This document shows positions 1-6,098 of a stretch of DNA of 6,130 bases, piece after piece. Within the stretch, counting starts at the first letter, position 1. Each line of letters opens with the position of its first letter. Source of the stretch: Humisphaera sp. (GTDB taxonomy: Bacteria; Planctomycetota; Phycisphaerae; Tepidisphaerales; Tepidisphaeraceae); the NCBI GenBank assembly GCA_025351525.1, contig JANXVV010000625.1:1-6130 (forward strand), given 5' to 3'. The notes beneath the pieces were generated by a model. It did no database searches. It was not told the origin of the DNA and was given only the letters and a program-made list of their open reading frames with translations. The position numbers were made by a program, and so were the translations under genes.

Positions 1-27
1 CGTTCAAAGAACGCGTGCCTTCGGCAC
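1..27. repeat. Two adjacent short inverted repeats in the 3' flank
   Basis: CGTTC and GAACG flank AAA at 1-13, and GTGCC and GGCAC flank TTC at 15-27. Both five-base arms are perfect and only one base separates the two hairpins. They lie about 40 bases beyond the cytochrome stop codon. They could protect the mRNA 3' end or help termination; chance is also possible for stems of this length. Confidence 0.35.
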
Positions 28-34
28 AGCCGCT

Positions 35-57
35 AAAAAATTCGGATCAAACGAACC
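35..57 (-). terminator. Possible weak intrinsic terminator of the cytochrome gene
   Basis: Read on the minus strand just after the stop codon, TTCG (55-52) can pair with CGAA (44-41) around a seven-base loop, with two further G-U pairs possible, and a run of six T (40-35) follows directly. The order hairpin then T-run is right for an intrinsic terminator, but the stem is short and weak. Confidence 0.27.
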
Positions 58-65
58 GCGCGATT

Positions 66-3000
66 CTATTTCGCTTCCGCCGATTTCACCGCCGGGTCTG
101 CCGGTTGAACTCCGGTGTAACCTTTTGCACCGGCGGCGTACAGGAAGTCCAGCAACAGAGCTTTCTCCTGTTTCACATCTTTCACGCCATACTTCTCCAA
201 CACTTTTGCGGTGTCTTCCGGGCTTGCCCCTTGAGCGAGCGGCCACGGTAGACCTTCCAGCGTAAACGCAGGCTGACCGGTGAAGAACGCCGGCATCGCT
301 GTGCCCACCTGAATCAACTGCGGCTCCTGCACCCAATGCCCGATCCATCGCCTTTGCAACCTGCGGTGTGCCAAAGACAGATTTGGGGCCGTCGGTTTAT
401 TGTTCGCGCCGGCGGCGTTCTGGTCGCCCAGAACATGGCACTTTAAACACTGCATTTCGTAGAAGAACGATTCGCCTTTTTTGAACCGATCCTCCGTCGC
501 TTTGGCATCGCCCATGTCCATCTGTGAGTTTTCCACAAACGGGTACGGCGTATCATACAGACCCATCGTGAACTGCGCTTTGTACAACGCTTCGCGATAT
601 TTGATCTTCATCTCCGCCGCCGTCTTGGTAACGATGGGATCGAAGGCCGATTCGGTCATCAGCTTGCGATCCAGAGCCCATCGCTTCAGATAATCGCGGG
701 CGATGGAATTGGTGTCTTTGTCGACCCAATCATCCCCCGGCCAGGCCGCTTCCGGGGCGGGTAGAGGTTGGACGGATGCCTTCTTTTGCGTCTCGATATA
801 TTTCGCGACGTTATCGAGTCGGGCGTGCAGCTCTTTAGATTCGTGGTTGGACACGGTGGCGAAATAAGCCGCGAGGGAGGTCGCCTCCTCATCCGTCACC
901 GGGAAGCTGGGCATGCGAACGCCTTCGATCTTTTCGTTGGCCTGTCGCATGTACAGGGCGGGGCGAATGTATTCAACGTTCTTCAGGAAATTATAGAACC
1001 ACGAAAACTGGATCTTGTTGCCCTCGCCGCGCAGACTGGGAGGCGCAAGCACCGCCCACAGATCGGATCGCGTGTACTGTCGGATGGGTGGAAAATTCAG
1101 TTCCGTCTGATGGCAACCCACGCAGTTGTATCGCTCGGCGATCTGCCGGCCGTGCGCGATATTTTTAAGCGAATCGGTGTTCGTATCCGCCAGCAGTTTA
1201 TCCGAGATAAACCGGTTGCGATTGCTGACGACGAAGGTGACGATCGCGTGTGCCTGTTCCTCGCTCAAATAAAACGTCGGCATCTTCAGCTTGTCGTAGG
1301 GCTTGCCGCGGAGGGGGATGCCGGCCATATCATCGAGCACGGGGTCACCGTCTTTATCGAGCATCGGCTTGCCGTCGGAATCCAACTTACGGACCGGATC
1401 GAGCCCGTTTTTGCCGCGGTCATAAATTCGGGTGCTCAATAGCTTGTGAGTCAACCAGTCCGTCCGATCGTGTTCGATCACCGGCCAACCCACTTCGACA
1501 TTTTGGGCGATCGGGGTTTTCCAATCCTTGTGATCGGCGATCTTGGCGATCTTCGTCACGGCCGCCGCGCTCACGCCGTTCACCATCGGGATCGACCGCT
1601 TGGGCGGAAGGCTGTGAACCTTATGTTCATCCAGGAAGCCAAAGTCCAGCTTACTGACCTGCTTCTGGCCCCAGTCGGAAAGATTGGCGCACGGGCTGGC
1701 GACAGTTTCCATGCCGTTGATGGCGTGGCAATTCATGCAGCCGTAATGGGAGATCAGCTTATTGCCGAGGAACACCATCTGCTTTTGCTCGAGCGTCAGC
1801 TTCGAGACCCGCTCCTTCGCCGCAGCCTTGGCGGCCAGAGTGGCCTTCACGGGATCGAGTTGACGAGATTCATCGGTGGCGGTGGAAACGTAAGTCAGCG
1901 CATCGGTGGCGCGAGTGGTCATCTCCACTTCGTCGATCGCCTTGGCATCGGCGGTCTTGGGGCTGAATTGGCTGCGTAGGAAAAACGCGACCAGCTCGCT
2001 GGTTTTCTTCGGATCAGCCGGGAAAGCCTCGGCCTGCCAGCCGTCAAACTCAACCGAAGGCATGGAGGGCGGTGCCTTCAATGCGCGCTTTTGAGAGAGC
2101 AGATATTCGATCAGGTCCACGCACTGCTCATCGCTCAACCGCAGGCGCGGCATGACGGTGTAGGCGCTGTAATGCCGGGGTTCTTTCAGCCAGTCGAACA
2201 ACCAGGCGCGGGCTTGTTCGGGGGTGCGACCGGCGGTGAGTTTGTCACCGATGCCGCTCAACTCCGGGGCATGGTGCATGAAGACGGGGATGGGTGTTTT
2301 ACCATCGGCATATTTCTTTTGATCGTTCCCGGTGCTGGTGACTTCACCGAGGTTTTCCAGCGCGTAAACCTGCCGTTCATTGTAGGTCATCCCATCGTAT
2401 TGCTTTTTGGCGTCGATCGGTTTCGCGCCATAGCGCTGCGCCAGATCGGTGGTGATCCACGCCTCCCCAGTTTCGTTCAGGTTGGAGTGACAGCCCTGGC
2501 AGCCGATATTCTGGAAAATGCTCCGGCCTTTTTCGATGCTGCCGGCCATTGCGGTGGGCACTGCGTATTTGGGAGTCAATGGGGTGGCGGCGGTAAACAG
2601 ATACTCCGTGATCGCCCGGGTCTCCTGCCGGGTTCGGCGGATTTCCTCATCGCTGGAATTATTCTCCAACATGAAAAAGTGCGGCATCAGAGTGCTGGGA
2701 CGGAAGGCTTTGGGAGCCCAAATCCAGTTGCTGACAAACTCTTTGGAGAGCTTCGCGGGGACATGCCGCAAATCAGGACCGGCGCGACGGCGGACGGTGT
2801 CGACCGACCCATCCGGCATCAGGTTCTTCGCCTCAAATTCATCCGGAGCGATGCTGTCCATCTGATGACAGTTCGAGCAACCCACCTTGTTAAACAGCGA
2901 TCGCCCCTCGTAGAGCATCGGGGCTTCATCTTTGATGTCGTGGAAATTCGCATGGCATCGCGCGCAGTTCGCCTGGAGATAATCCGGCGTCCGCATCGGC

Positions 3001-4922
3001 CAATCCCACATCTCCTTCACGCCCTCGAACGTCGTGCCCGATTCCGCCTGATATTTTTCGGCCCAGTATCGAGCTTGCGGAACGGCATGTCCCGACTTCG
3101 CGGCAGTCTGACCGGTCAACACCGGGTCCGTGTATTCCGTGGTCGGGGCATTCTCGGCGACCTCTTCCTTCGCGCGGGCACGGCCCACCGTCGGCCCTGA
3201 TTCCTCCGAGTGCTTTCCAAGTTCCAAATGCAGGGATGAAACCGCCGTGGGGATCACTGCATTTTCCGGGTAAATCACCGCCAGCATGTCGTCCATCTTC
3301 GGAGCGTCATGCGCGGCTAAGTCATGCTTCGATTCAGGTTTGCTCTGCTTCTTCAACTGAGCCGGCAACACCGGTTCACCGGTTTTGTCATCGACCCACA
3401 CCGCGCGGGGCGCGTGAGCCGTCAGCACGAAATCGGTCTCATTGCCCGAGCCATCATGGCAACTGGTGCAGCCATGCTTTTCCATCGGGTGCTTGCTGTC
3501 CACATCGACATACAGTTCCAACTTTGGATGCGCGAAGTGAACCGGCGAAGGATCCAACGGCTTAAAACCATTCCGCTCCCGCACCGGATTCAACTCGGCA
3601 ATCATGGCAAAGCGATAGCGCTCTTCCAGTTGCTTGTATTCGGCAGCGGACAATTCCGATTTCAAAAGCTGCTGCATTTGAACCGGGTAACCGAGAGCGA
3701 GCGTGCGTGCCGAAGCAAGATTCGCATCGGCCGGGTCGGAACGGTACAGCGCGTTGATGGCCGCGATGAAAATGCCATCGAGCCGGGCTTGTTCCTTCGG
3801 TTGCAATGCATTTGGATTCGTCAGGGCGGTGGTCGGATATTTCATTTCCGGCACCGGCTTGCCTTCGTAGTTCACGACGATTTTTTTGCCGATGGCGTTG
3901 AAAACTCCGTTGAGTTTCACTTTGGGTTTATCGAGGGCAGCGGGCGACAGCAGCTTACGACCCCAATAATGCCAGAACTCGGGCATGGCCGTCGCCTGCG
4001 GACGGCCGGCGGTGGAATCGATCAAATTCGCTTCGTCGGCACTCACATACTGATAATGGCGAACCCGTTTCGAGGCCATTTCCTCTTCGAGATACCCGTA
4101 AATCTTTTCTCGCGTGAAATTCTTATTGTCGATATGCGTGTGACACGTAGCGCACCGATCGATCGTGTCGATCGTCATGAACGAGACATCCATCCGAACA
4201 TCCGGCACAAACGTCGGCTTCACCCGCAGGCTGGGATTCATGAACCCCAGCATCGGCGCATTACGGATTGCGTCGCTCAATTTCGACAAAAACGTGTTCG
4301 GTGAAAGAACCGCATCTTTTTTCTTCAACGCATCGATATCATCCGACAAACTCTTTCTCTGCTTCTTCAGATCTTCCAATTCCTTGGCGCGATCCTTGGC
4401 CTTCAACCGACTCTCCGTCAGAAACGCTTTGAGCTTCGCAAGCGTCTCCCCCTGGTCGGCCAGCGTCTTTTCCAGTGTCTGCAGGCTGTTGGTCAGACTC
4501 GTCACCTGGCCCCTGTCATTTTTAGTTTTGGCGTCCTGCAGCAGCGTTTCCATCACGCCGACGGTGGCTTTGCGATTGTTGTATTCAAAAGAGATGTTCG
4601 AGATCTGTGATTCGGCGTCCTTCACCCCGGCGGTGGCCTGCTGATAGGCGGTGTCCTTGTGGTCCAAATCGTTCTTCTGAGCGTCGATGCGTCGTTTCAG
4701 ATCGGCCAACTGTGCCGTCAAATCACTCGTATCCAAATGGGCGATGCGCTGCTCGGTGAGCGCGGAATCCCAGACGAATCCCTCCTTTTGCAGGGGCCGC
4801 CAGGTCTTTTCGTAGTCCTGCTTGACCGCCCAGCCGCAGACGGCGACGAGGCCCAGCATGGAGAGTGCGAATGCAACGTTGAGTCGGCGAATATTCCAGA
4901 ACGTGTCCGTGGGGATGGGCAT
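66..4922 (-). CDS. Giant membrane-anchored octaheme c-type cytochrome
   Basis: This 1618-residue protein probably carries electrons on the outer face of the cytoplasmic membrane. One transmembrane helix spans about residues 16-33, with Arg12-Arg13 before it, so the N-terminus should be cytoplasmic and the rest exported. A Lys/Glu/Gln/Leu-rich coiled coil follows (about 60-203). Eight CXXCH motifs begin at Cys257, 485, 653, 682, 808, 1062, 1267 and 1492. The last five lie in class-I-like cytochrome c domains, each with a Pro-x-Leu-type element and a Met-Pro distal-ligand motif (Met746, 924, 1214, 1337, 1543). The first three have no such Met and may be bis-His. The ATG at 4922 is the first in-frame start after a TGA at 4956-4958; no strong Shine-Dalgarno precedes it, but the membrane helix placed right after supports it. 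The gene looks monocistronic on its 5' side. Similar large cytochromes in planctomycetes are, from memory, often near Rieske/cytochrome b genes; none is visible here. Gene and heme count are sure; the redox partner is inferred. Confidence 0.96.
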   Translation of the reverse strand: MPIPTDTFWNIRRLNVAFALSMLGLVAVCGWAVKQDYEKTWRPLQKEGFVWDSALTEQRIAHLDTSDLTAQLADLKRRIDAQKNDLDHKDTAYQQATAGVKDAESQISNISFEYNNRKATVGVMETLLQDAKTKNDRGQVTSLTNSLQTLEKTLADQGETLAKLKAFLTESRLKAKDRAKELEDLKKQRKSLSDDIDALKKKDAVLSPNTFLSKLSDAIRNAPMLGFMNPSLRVKPTFVPDVRMDVSFMTIDTIDRCATCHTHIDNKNFTREKIYGYLEEEMASKRVRHYQYVSADEANLIDSTAGRPQATAMPEFWHYWGRKLLSPAALDKPKVKLNGVFNAIGKKIVVNYEGKPVPEMKYPTTALTNPNALQPKEQARLDGIFIAAINALYRSDPADANLASARTLALGYPVQMQQLLKSELSAAEYKQLEERYRFAMIAELNPVRERNGFKPLDPSPVHFAHPKLELYVDVDSKHPMEKHGCTSCHDGSGNETDFVLTAHAPRAVWVDDKTGEPVLPAQLKKQSKPESKHDLAAHDAPKMDDMLAVIYPENAVIPTAVSSLHLELGKHSEESGPTVGRARAKEEVAENAPTTEYTDPVLTGQTAAKSGHAVPQARYWAEKYQAESGTTFEGVKEMWDWPMRTPDYLQANCARCHANFHDIKDEAPMLYEGRSLFNKVGCSNCHQMDSIAPDEFEAKNLMPDGSVDTVRRRAGPDLRHVPAKLSKEFVSNWIWAPKAFRPSTLMPHFFMLENNSSDEEIRRTRQETRAITEYLFTAATPLTPKYAVPTAMAGSIEKGRSIFQNIGCQGCHSNLNETGEAWITTDLAQRYGAKPIDAKKQYDGMTYNERQVYALENLGEVTSTGNDQKKYADGKTPIPVFMHHAPELSGIGDKLTAGRTPEQARAWLFDWLKEPRHYSAYTVMPRLRLSDEQCVDLIEYLLSQKRALKAPPSMPSVEFDGWQAEAFPADPKKTSELVAFFLRSQFSPKTADAKAIDEVEMTTRATDALTYVSTATDESRQLDPVKATLAAKAAAKERVSKLTLEQKQMVFLGNKLISHYGCMNCHAINGMETVASPCANLSDWGQKQVSKLDFGFLDEHKVHSLPPKRSIPMVNGVSAAAVTKIAKIADHKDWKTPIAQNVEVGWPVIEHDRTDWLTHKLLSTRIYDRGKNGLDPVRKLDSDGKPMLDKDGDPVLDDMAGIPLRGKPYDKLKMPTFYLSEEQAHAIVTFVVSNRNRFISDKLLADTNTDSLKNIAHGRQIAERYNCVGCHQTELNFPPIRQYTRSDLWAVLAPPSLRGEGNKIQFSWFYNFLKNVEYIRPALYMRQANEKIEGVRMPSFPVTDEEATSLAAYFATVSNHESKELHARLDNVAKYIETQKKASVQPLPAPEAAWPGDDWVDKDTNSIARDYLKRWALDRKLMTESAFDPIVTKTAAEMKIKYREALYKAQFTMGLYDTPYPFVENSQMDMGDAKATEDRFKKGESFFYEMQCLKCHVLGDQNAAGANNKPTAPNLSLAHRRLQRRWIGHWVQEPQLIQVGTAMPAFFTGQPAFTLEGLPWPLAQGASPEDTAKVLEKYGVKDVKQEKALLLDFLYAAGAKGYTGVQPADPAVKSAEAK
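435..449 (-). other. Heme-binding motif 8 (CLKCH, Cys1492-His1496)
   Basis: Last heme site and the most compact class-I-like domain. 'GESFFYEMQC' precedes the motif, 'APNL' follows, and Met1543 in 'TAMPAFF' (codon 294-296) lies 51 residues after the first Cys. The protein ends about 75 residues later in an Ala/Pro/Lys-rich tail. Confidence 0.93.
1110..1124 (-). other. Heme-binding motif 7 (CVGCH, Cys1267-His1271)
   Basis: Class-I-like heme site. 'GRQIAERYNC' precedes the motif, 'APSL' follows, and Met1337 in 'VRMPSFPV' (codon 912-914) is the likely distal ligand, followed by the 'TDEEATSLAAYFA' C-terminal helix typical of the fold. Confidence 0.93.
1725..1739 (-). other. Heme-binding motif 6 (CMNCH, Cys1062-His1066)
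   Basis: Class-I-like heme site. Met1214 in 'LKMPTFYL' (codon 1281-1283) is the likely ligand, 152 residues after the motif, so this domain carries a large insertion. Where the other domains have a Pro-x-Leu element this one reads 'SPCANL', with the extra Cys1078. Confidence 0.93.
2487..2501 (-). other. Heme-binding motif 5 (CQGCH, Cys808-His812)
   Basis: Class-I-like heme site. 'KGRSIFQNIGC' precedes the motif, 'APEL' follows, and Met924 in 'YTVMPRLRL' (codon 2151-2153) is the likely distal ligand. The 116-residue spacing from Cys to Met implies an insertion compared with hemes 4, 7 and 8. Confidence 0.93.
2865..2879 (-). other. Heme-binding motif 4 (CSNCH, Cys682-His686)
   Basis: First heme with clear class-I-like context: 'GRSLFNKVGC' leads into the motif, a 'GPDL' element follows, and Met746 in 'TLMPHFF' (codon 2685-2687) is the likely distal ligand. 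Confidence 0.93.
2952..2966 (-). other. Heme-binding motif 3 (CARCH, Cys653-His657)
   Basis: Heme site only 29 residues before motif 4, by far the closest pair in the protein. Its short downstream context has no room for a full class I fold of its own, so hemes 3 and 4 probably share one domain and lie close together. Confidence 0.93.
3456..3470 (-). other. Heme-binding motif 2 (CTSCH, Cys485-His489)
   Basis: Heme site in a His-rich stretch: His residues lie at 'KHPMEKHG' just before the motif and in 'TAHAP' after it. This pattern suggests His/His ligation and differs from the class-I-like domains of the C-terminal half. Confidence 0.93.
4140..4154 (-). other. Heme-binding motif 1 (CATCH, Cys257-His261)
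   Basis: First covalent heme site after the coiled coil. His263 follows two residues after the motif. No Met-Pro ligand motif follows within a usual class I distance, and the next heme is 228 residues away, so a His distal ligand is likely but not proven. Confidence 0.93.
4314..4745 (-). other. Periplasmic coiled-coil stalk of the cytochrome
   Basis: This part of the cytochrome gene encodes about residues 60-203. It is almost free of Pro and Gly and rich in Leu, Lys, Glu, Gln, Asp and Ala with heptad-like spacing, for example around Leu-Lys-Arg-Arg at residues 75-78 and the Lys/Glu/Asp-rich run at 175-203. It lies between the membrane helix and the first heme, so it may act as a stalk or an oligomerisation segment that holds the heme chain away from the membrane. 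The boundaries are approximate, read by eye. Confidence 0.7.
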
Positions 4923-4957
4923 AAGCCGAAGATCCGTTTCGATTGTCGTTTCGCGTC

Positions 4958-4994
4958 AGGAGGTTCCATGGCAAACATTGCCACCGCCCGATAA
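4958..4994 (+). other. Perfect Shine-Dalgarno with an eight-residue reading frame
   Basis: AGGAGG at 4958-4963 is followed after four bases by ATG at 4968 and a frame coding for MANIATAR, ending in TAA at 4992-4994. It is the strongest ribosome binding site in the window, yet serves only this mini frame. It lies opposite the 5' leader of the cytochrome gene and about 360 bases before the TPR gene. It could be a leader peptide, a remnant of a lost gene start, or chance. Confidence 0.22.
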
Positions 4995-5146
4995 CGCTTC
5001 CACATTCCCAACGAAAAGAGTTTTGATAAACCCTCGGCCACTCTCGCCGCGATCGACAAGCCGCGCTGGAATATTGAAAGATGATAAAGCATCTACAAAC
5101 GCCGGACAAGTTCAAGGGAAGTTTCAAAAATTCGAAGAAGTGGGGA

Positions 5147-5221
5147 AGTGGTTAGTAGAAAGTGGATAGTGAATGCAGAAATTCAGCGGGACGGGCGACT
5201 GGCGACTATTAACTGAGGACT
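5147..5221. repeat. Degenerate heptamer-phased repeat block, two opposed arrays
   Basis: AGT recurs at exact seven-base spacing at 5147, 5154, 5161 and 5168. Its reverse complement ACT then recurs at exact seven-base spacing at 5198, 5205, 5212 and 5219. Within the arrays, 5146-5159 and 5160-5173 match at 11 of 14 bases, and GGCGACT is perfectly doubled at 5194-5207. The arms can partly pair: 5150-5158 can pair with 5206-5214, counting two G-U pairs. Heptanucleotide short tandem repeats are known from cyanobacterial intergenic DNA (STRR sequences); this looks like a decayed relative in form, not necessarily in origin. Confidence 0.55.
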
Positions 5222-5252
5222 GATTCCGGTCGATAGGCATTTTAATGACGGT

Positions 5253-5266
5253 GCGCGAATTCGCGC
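5253..5266. promoter_or_regulatory. Perfect 14-bp palindrome, candidate operator
   Basis: The site reads GCGCGAATTCGCGC, a fully self-complementary 14-mer without spacer, about 90 bases before the TPR gene start. Position and symmetry fit a dimeric regulator binding site. In DNA of this GC content a CG-rich palindrome can also arise by chance, and no second copy is visible in the window. Confidence 0.33.
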
Positions 5267-5346
5267 GATTCACGCCGGGATCGGAGCTTCAGGCGACGAC
5301 CCGGATTCCGCAGAGCGACATTGCCCTGCGAATCAAATGTCTCATC

Positions 5347-5351
5347 GAGGA
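5347..5351 (+). promoter_or_regulatory. Ribosome binding site deciding the TPR gene start
   Basis: GAGGA lies five bases before the ATG at 5357. It supports this start over the in-frame TTG at 5321, which would put twelve polar residues in front of an otherwise normal lipoprotein signal peptide. Confidence 0.65.
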
Positions 5352-5356
5352 ATATC

Positions 5357-6052
5357 ATGCGAGTGACGAGCTTGAAGTCCCTGCGTTCCCTTACCGCCGT
5401 ATTGCTGCTGATCGGCGGTTGCCACTCTTCAAAAGACACGACCTCCGCCGCCGAACGCGCCAATAAAATCACCGCCGCCGACGTGAAATTTGAAACTTCT
5501 GAAGATCCTCCGGTGAAAGCCAAGACGCATTTCGCCGCCGGTCAACTGGCGGAGACCCAGGGCGATTACCCGGTGGCCATCGAGCAGTACTGGGCCGCGC
5601 TGAAATTGCAACCGCGCTATCGCGAGCCGCTCTATCGCCTCGGCGTCGTCTATTGCCATCTGGAACATTACCCCGACGCGATCGTCGCCTGGAAGGAATA
5701 CCTCAAGGCCTCCGATGGCGATTCCACCGGTTACAGCAACCTGGCCTTCTGCTACGAATTGGCCGGCAAACATCCGGATGCCGAGGAGGCGTATCGCAAG
5801 GGCATCGACAAAGACCCGGCCAACAATCCCTGCCGTGTGAACTACGGCCTGATGCTCGCCCGCGATAACCGCATCGCCGAAGCCACCCTGCAACTGCAAA
5901 CTGTGCTGACCCCCGCACAGGTTCACTACAACCTGGCCAGTGTCTATGAACATCAGGGCAATAAAGAGCGGGCGCGGTCGGAGTATCGCAAAGCCATCAA
6001 TCTTGATCCGAGTTTAGCGGATGCGGAAGTGCGCTTGTCGGTAATGAAGTAG
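5357..6052 (+). CDS. TPR-repeat lipoprotein
   Basis: A 231-residue exported protein of TPR repeats, a helical scaffold that binds partner proteins. The N-terminus has Arg and Lys residues, then a hydrophobic stretch 'LTAVLLLIGGC' with a lipobox ending at Cys22, so the mature protein is probably lipid-anchored. After a linker, TPR units lie at about 54-86, 89-120, 123-155, 157-185 and 187-219. Typical signatures are 'QGDYPVAIEQYWAALKLQP', 'YSNLAFCYELAGKHPDAEEA' and 'NKERARSEYRKAINLDP'. Unit 4 lacks several residues of the usual linker into unit 5, where 'VLTPAQVHYNLA' joins them directly. The gene is transcribed away from the cytochrome gene. Short TPR lipoproteins include PilF/PilW-type pilotins and many envelope proteins of unknown role, while TPR domains such as those of NrfG and CcmH help cytochrome c maturation. 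Nothing here picks one of these, so no symbol is given. Confidence 0.93.
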   Translation: MRVTSLKSLRSLTAVLLLIGGCHSSKDTTSAAERANKITAADVKFETSEDPPVKAKTHFAAGQLAETQGDYPVAIEQYWAALKLQPRYREPLYRLGVVYCHLEHYPDAIVAWKEYLKASDGDSTGYSNLAFCYELAGKHPDAEEAYRKGIDKDPANNPCRVNYGLMLARDNRIAEATLQLQTVLTPAQVHYNLASVYEHQGNKERARSEYRKAINLDPSLADAEVRLSVMK

Positions 6053-6098
6053 GAATCACGAAGATAAGTTTATGGCGCTTTTCGAGTCGAGTGTATTA

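Larger units (their letters stand above)
4923..5356. other. Divergent intergenic region
   Basis: This stretch separates the start codons of the two genes and should hold both promoters. I found no sigma-70-like -35/-10 pair good enough to call on either strand. Reading frames that cross it run on into the cytochrome gene or the TPR gene in another frame and show no recognisable protein. The repeat block, palindrome and mini reading frame inside it are listed separately; 4995-5137 shows nothing else I can interpret. Confidence 0.6.

Noticed and set aside
768..1979. Two plus-strand open frames of 224 and 177 residues
   Set aside because: Both are antisense to the heme 6-7 region of the cytochrome and show no domain or good ribosome binding site.
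2091..3200. A 369-residue open frame on the plus strand
   Set aside because: It lies wholly antisense to the cytochrome gene, including heme motifs 3, 4 and 5, and its translation shows no recognisable domain. It is a codon-bias shadow.
3324..4304. A 326-residue open frame on the plus strand
   Set aside because: Antisense to heme motifs 1 and 2 of the cytochrome. The translation is rich in His, Arg and Ile with no family features, as expected for a shadow.
4718..5127. Two minus-strand frames starting upstream of the cytochrome (ATG at 5092 and 5127)
   Set aside because: Each runs about 200 bases into the cytochrome gene in the wrong frame. The translation after 4922 is a shadow, and the upstream part has no recognisable motif or clear ribosome binding site.
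5321..5356. Upstream TTG start for the TPR gene
   Set aside because: The ATG at 5357 has a well-spaced GAGGA and begins a normal lipoprotein signal peptide; the longer form would bury that signal behind twelve polar residues.
5245..5466. A 73-residue plus-strand frame beginning MTVREFARFTPG
   Set aside because: It overlaps the first 110 bases of the TPR gene in another frame, has a poor ribosome binding site and ends in an Arg-rich shadow-like tail.
5429..5953. A 174-residue minus-strand frame opposite the TPR gene
   Set aside because: It is antisense to well-formed TPR repeats, and its Gly/Val/Ile-rich composition is what the complement of such repeats gives.
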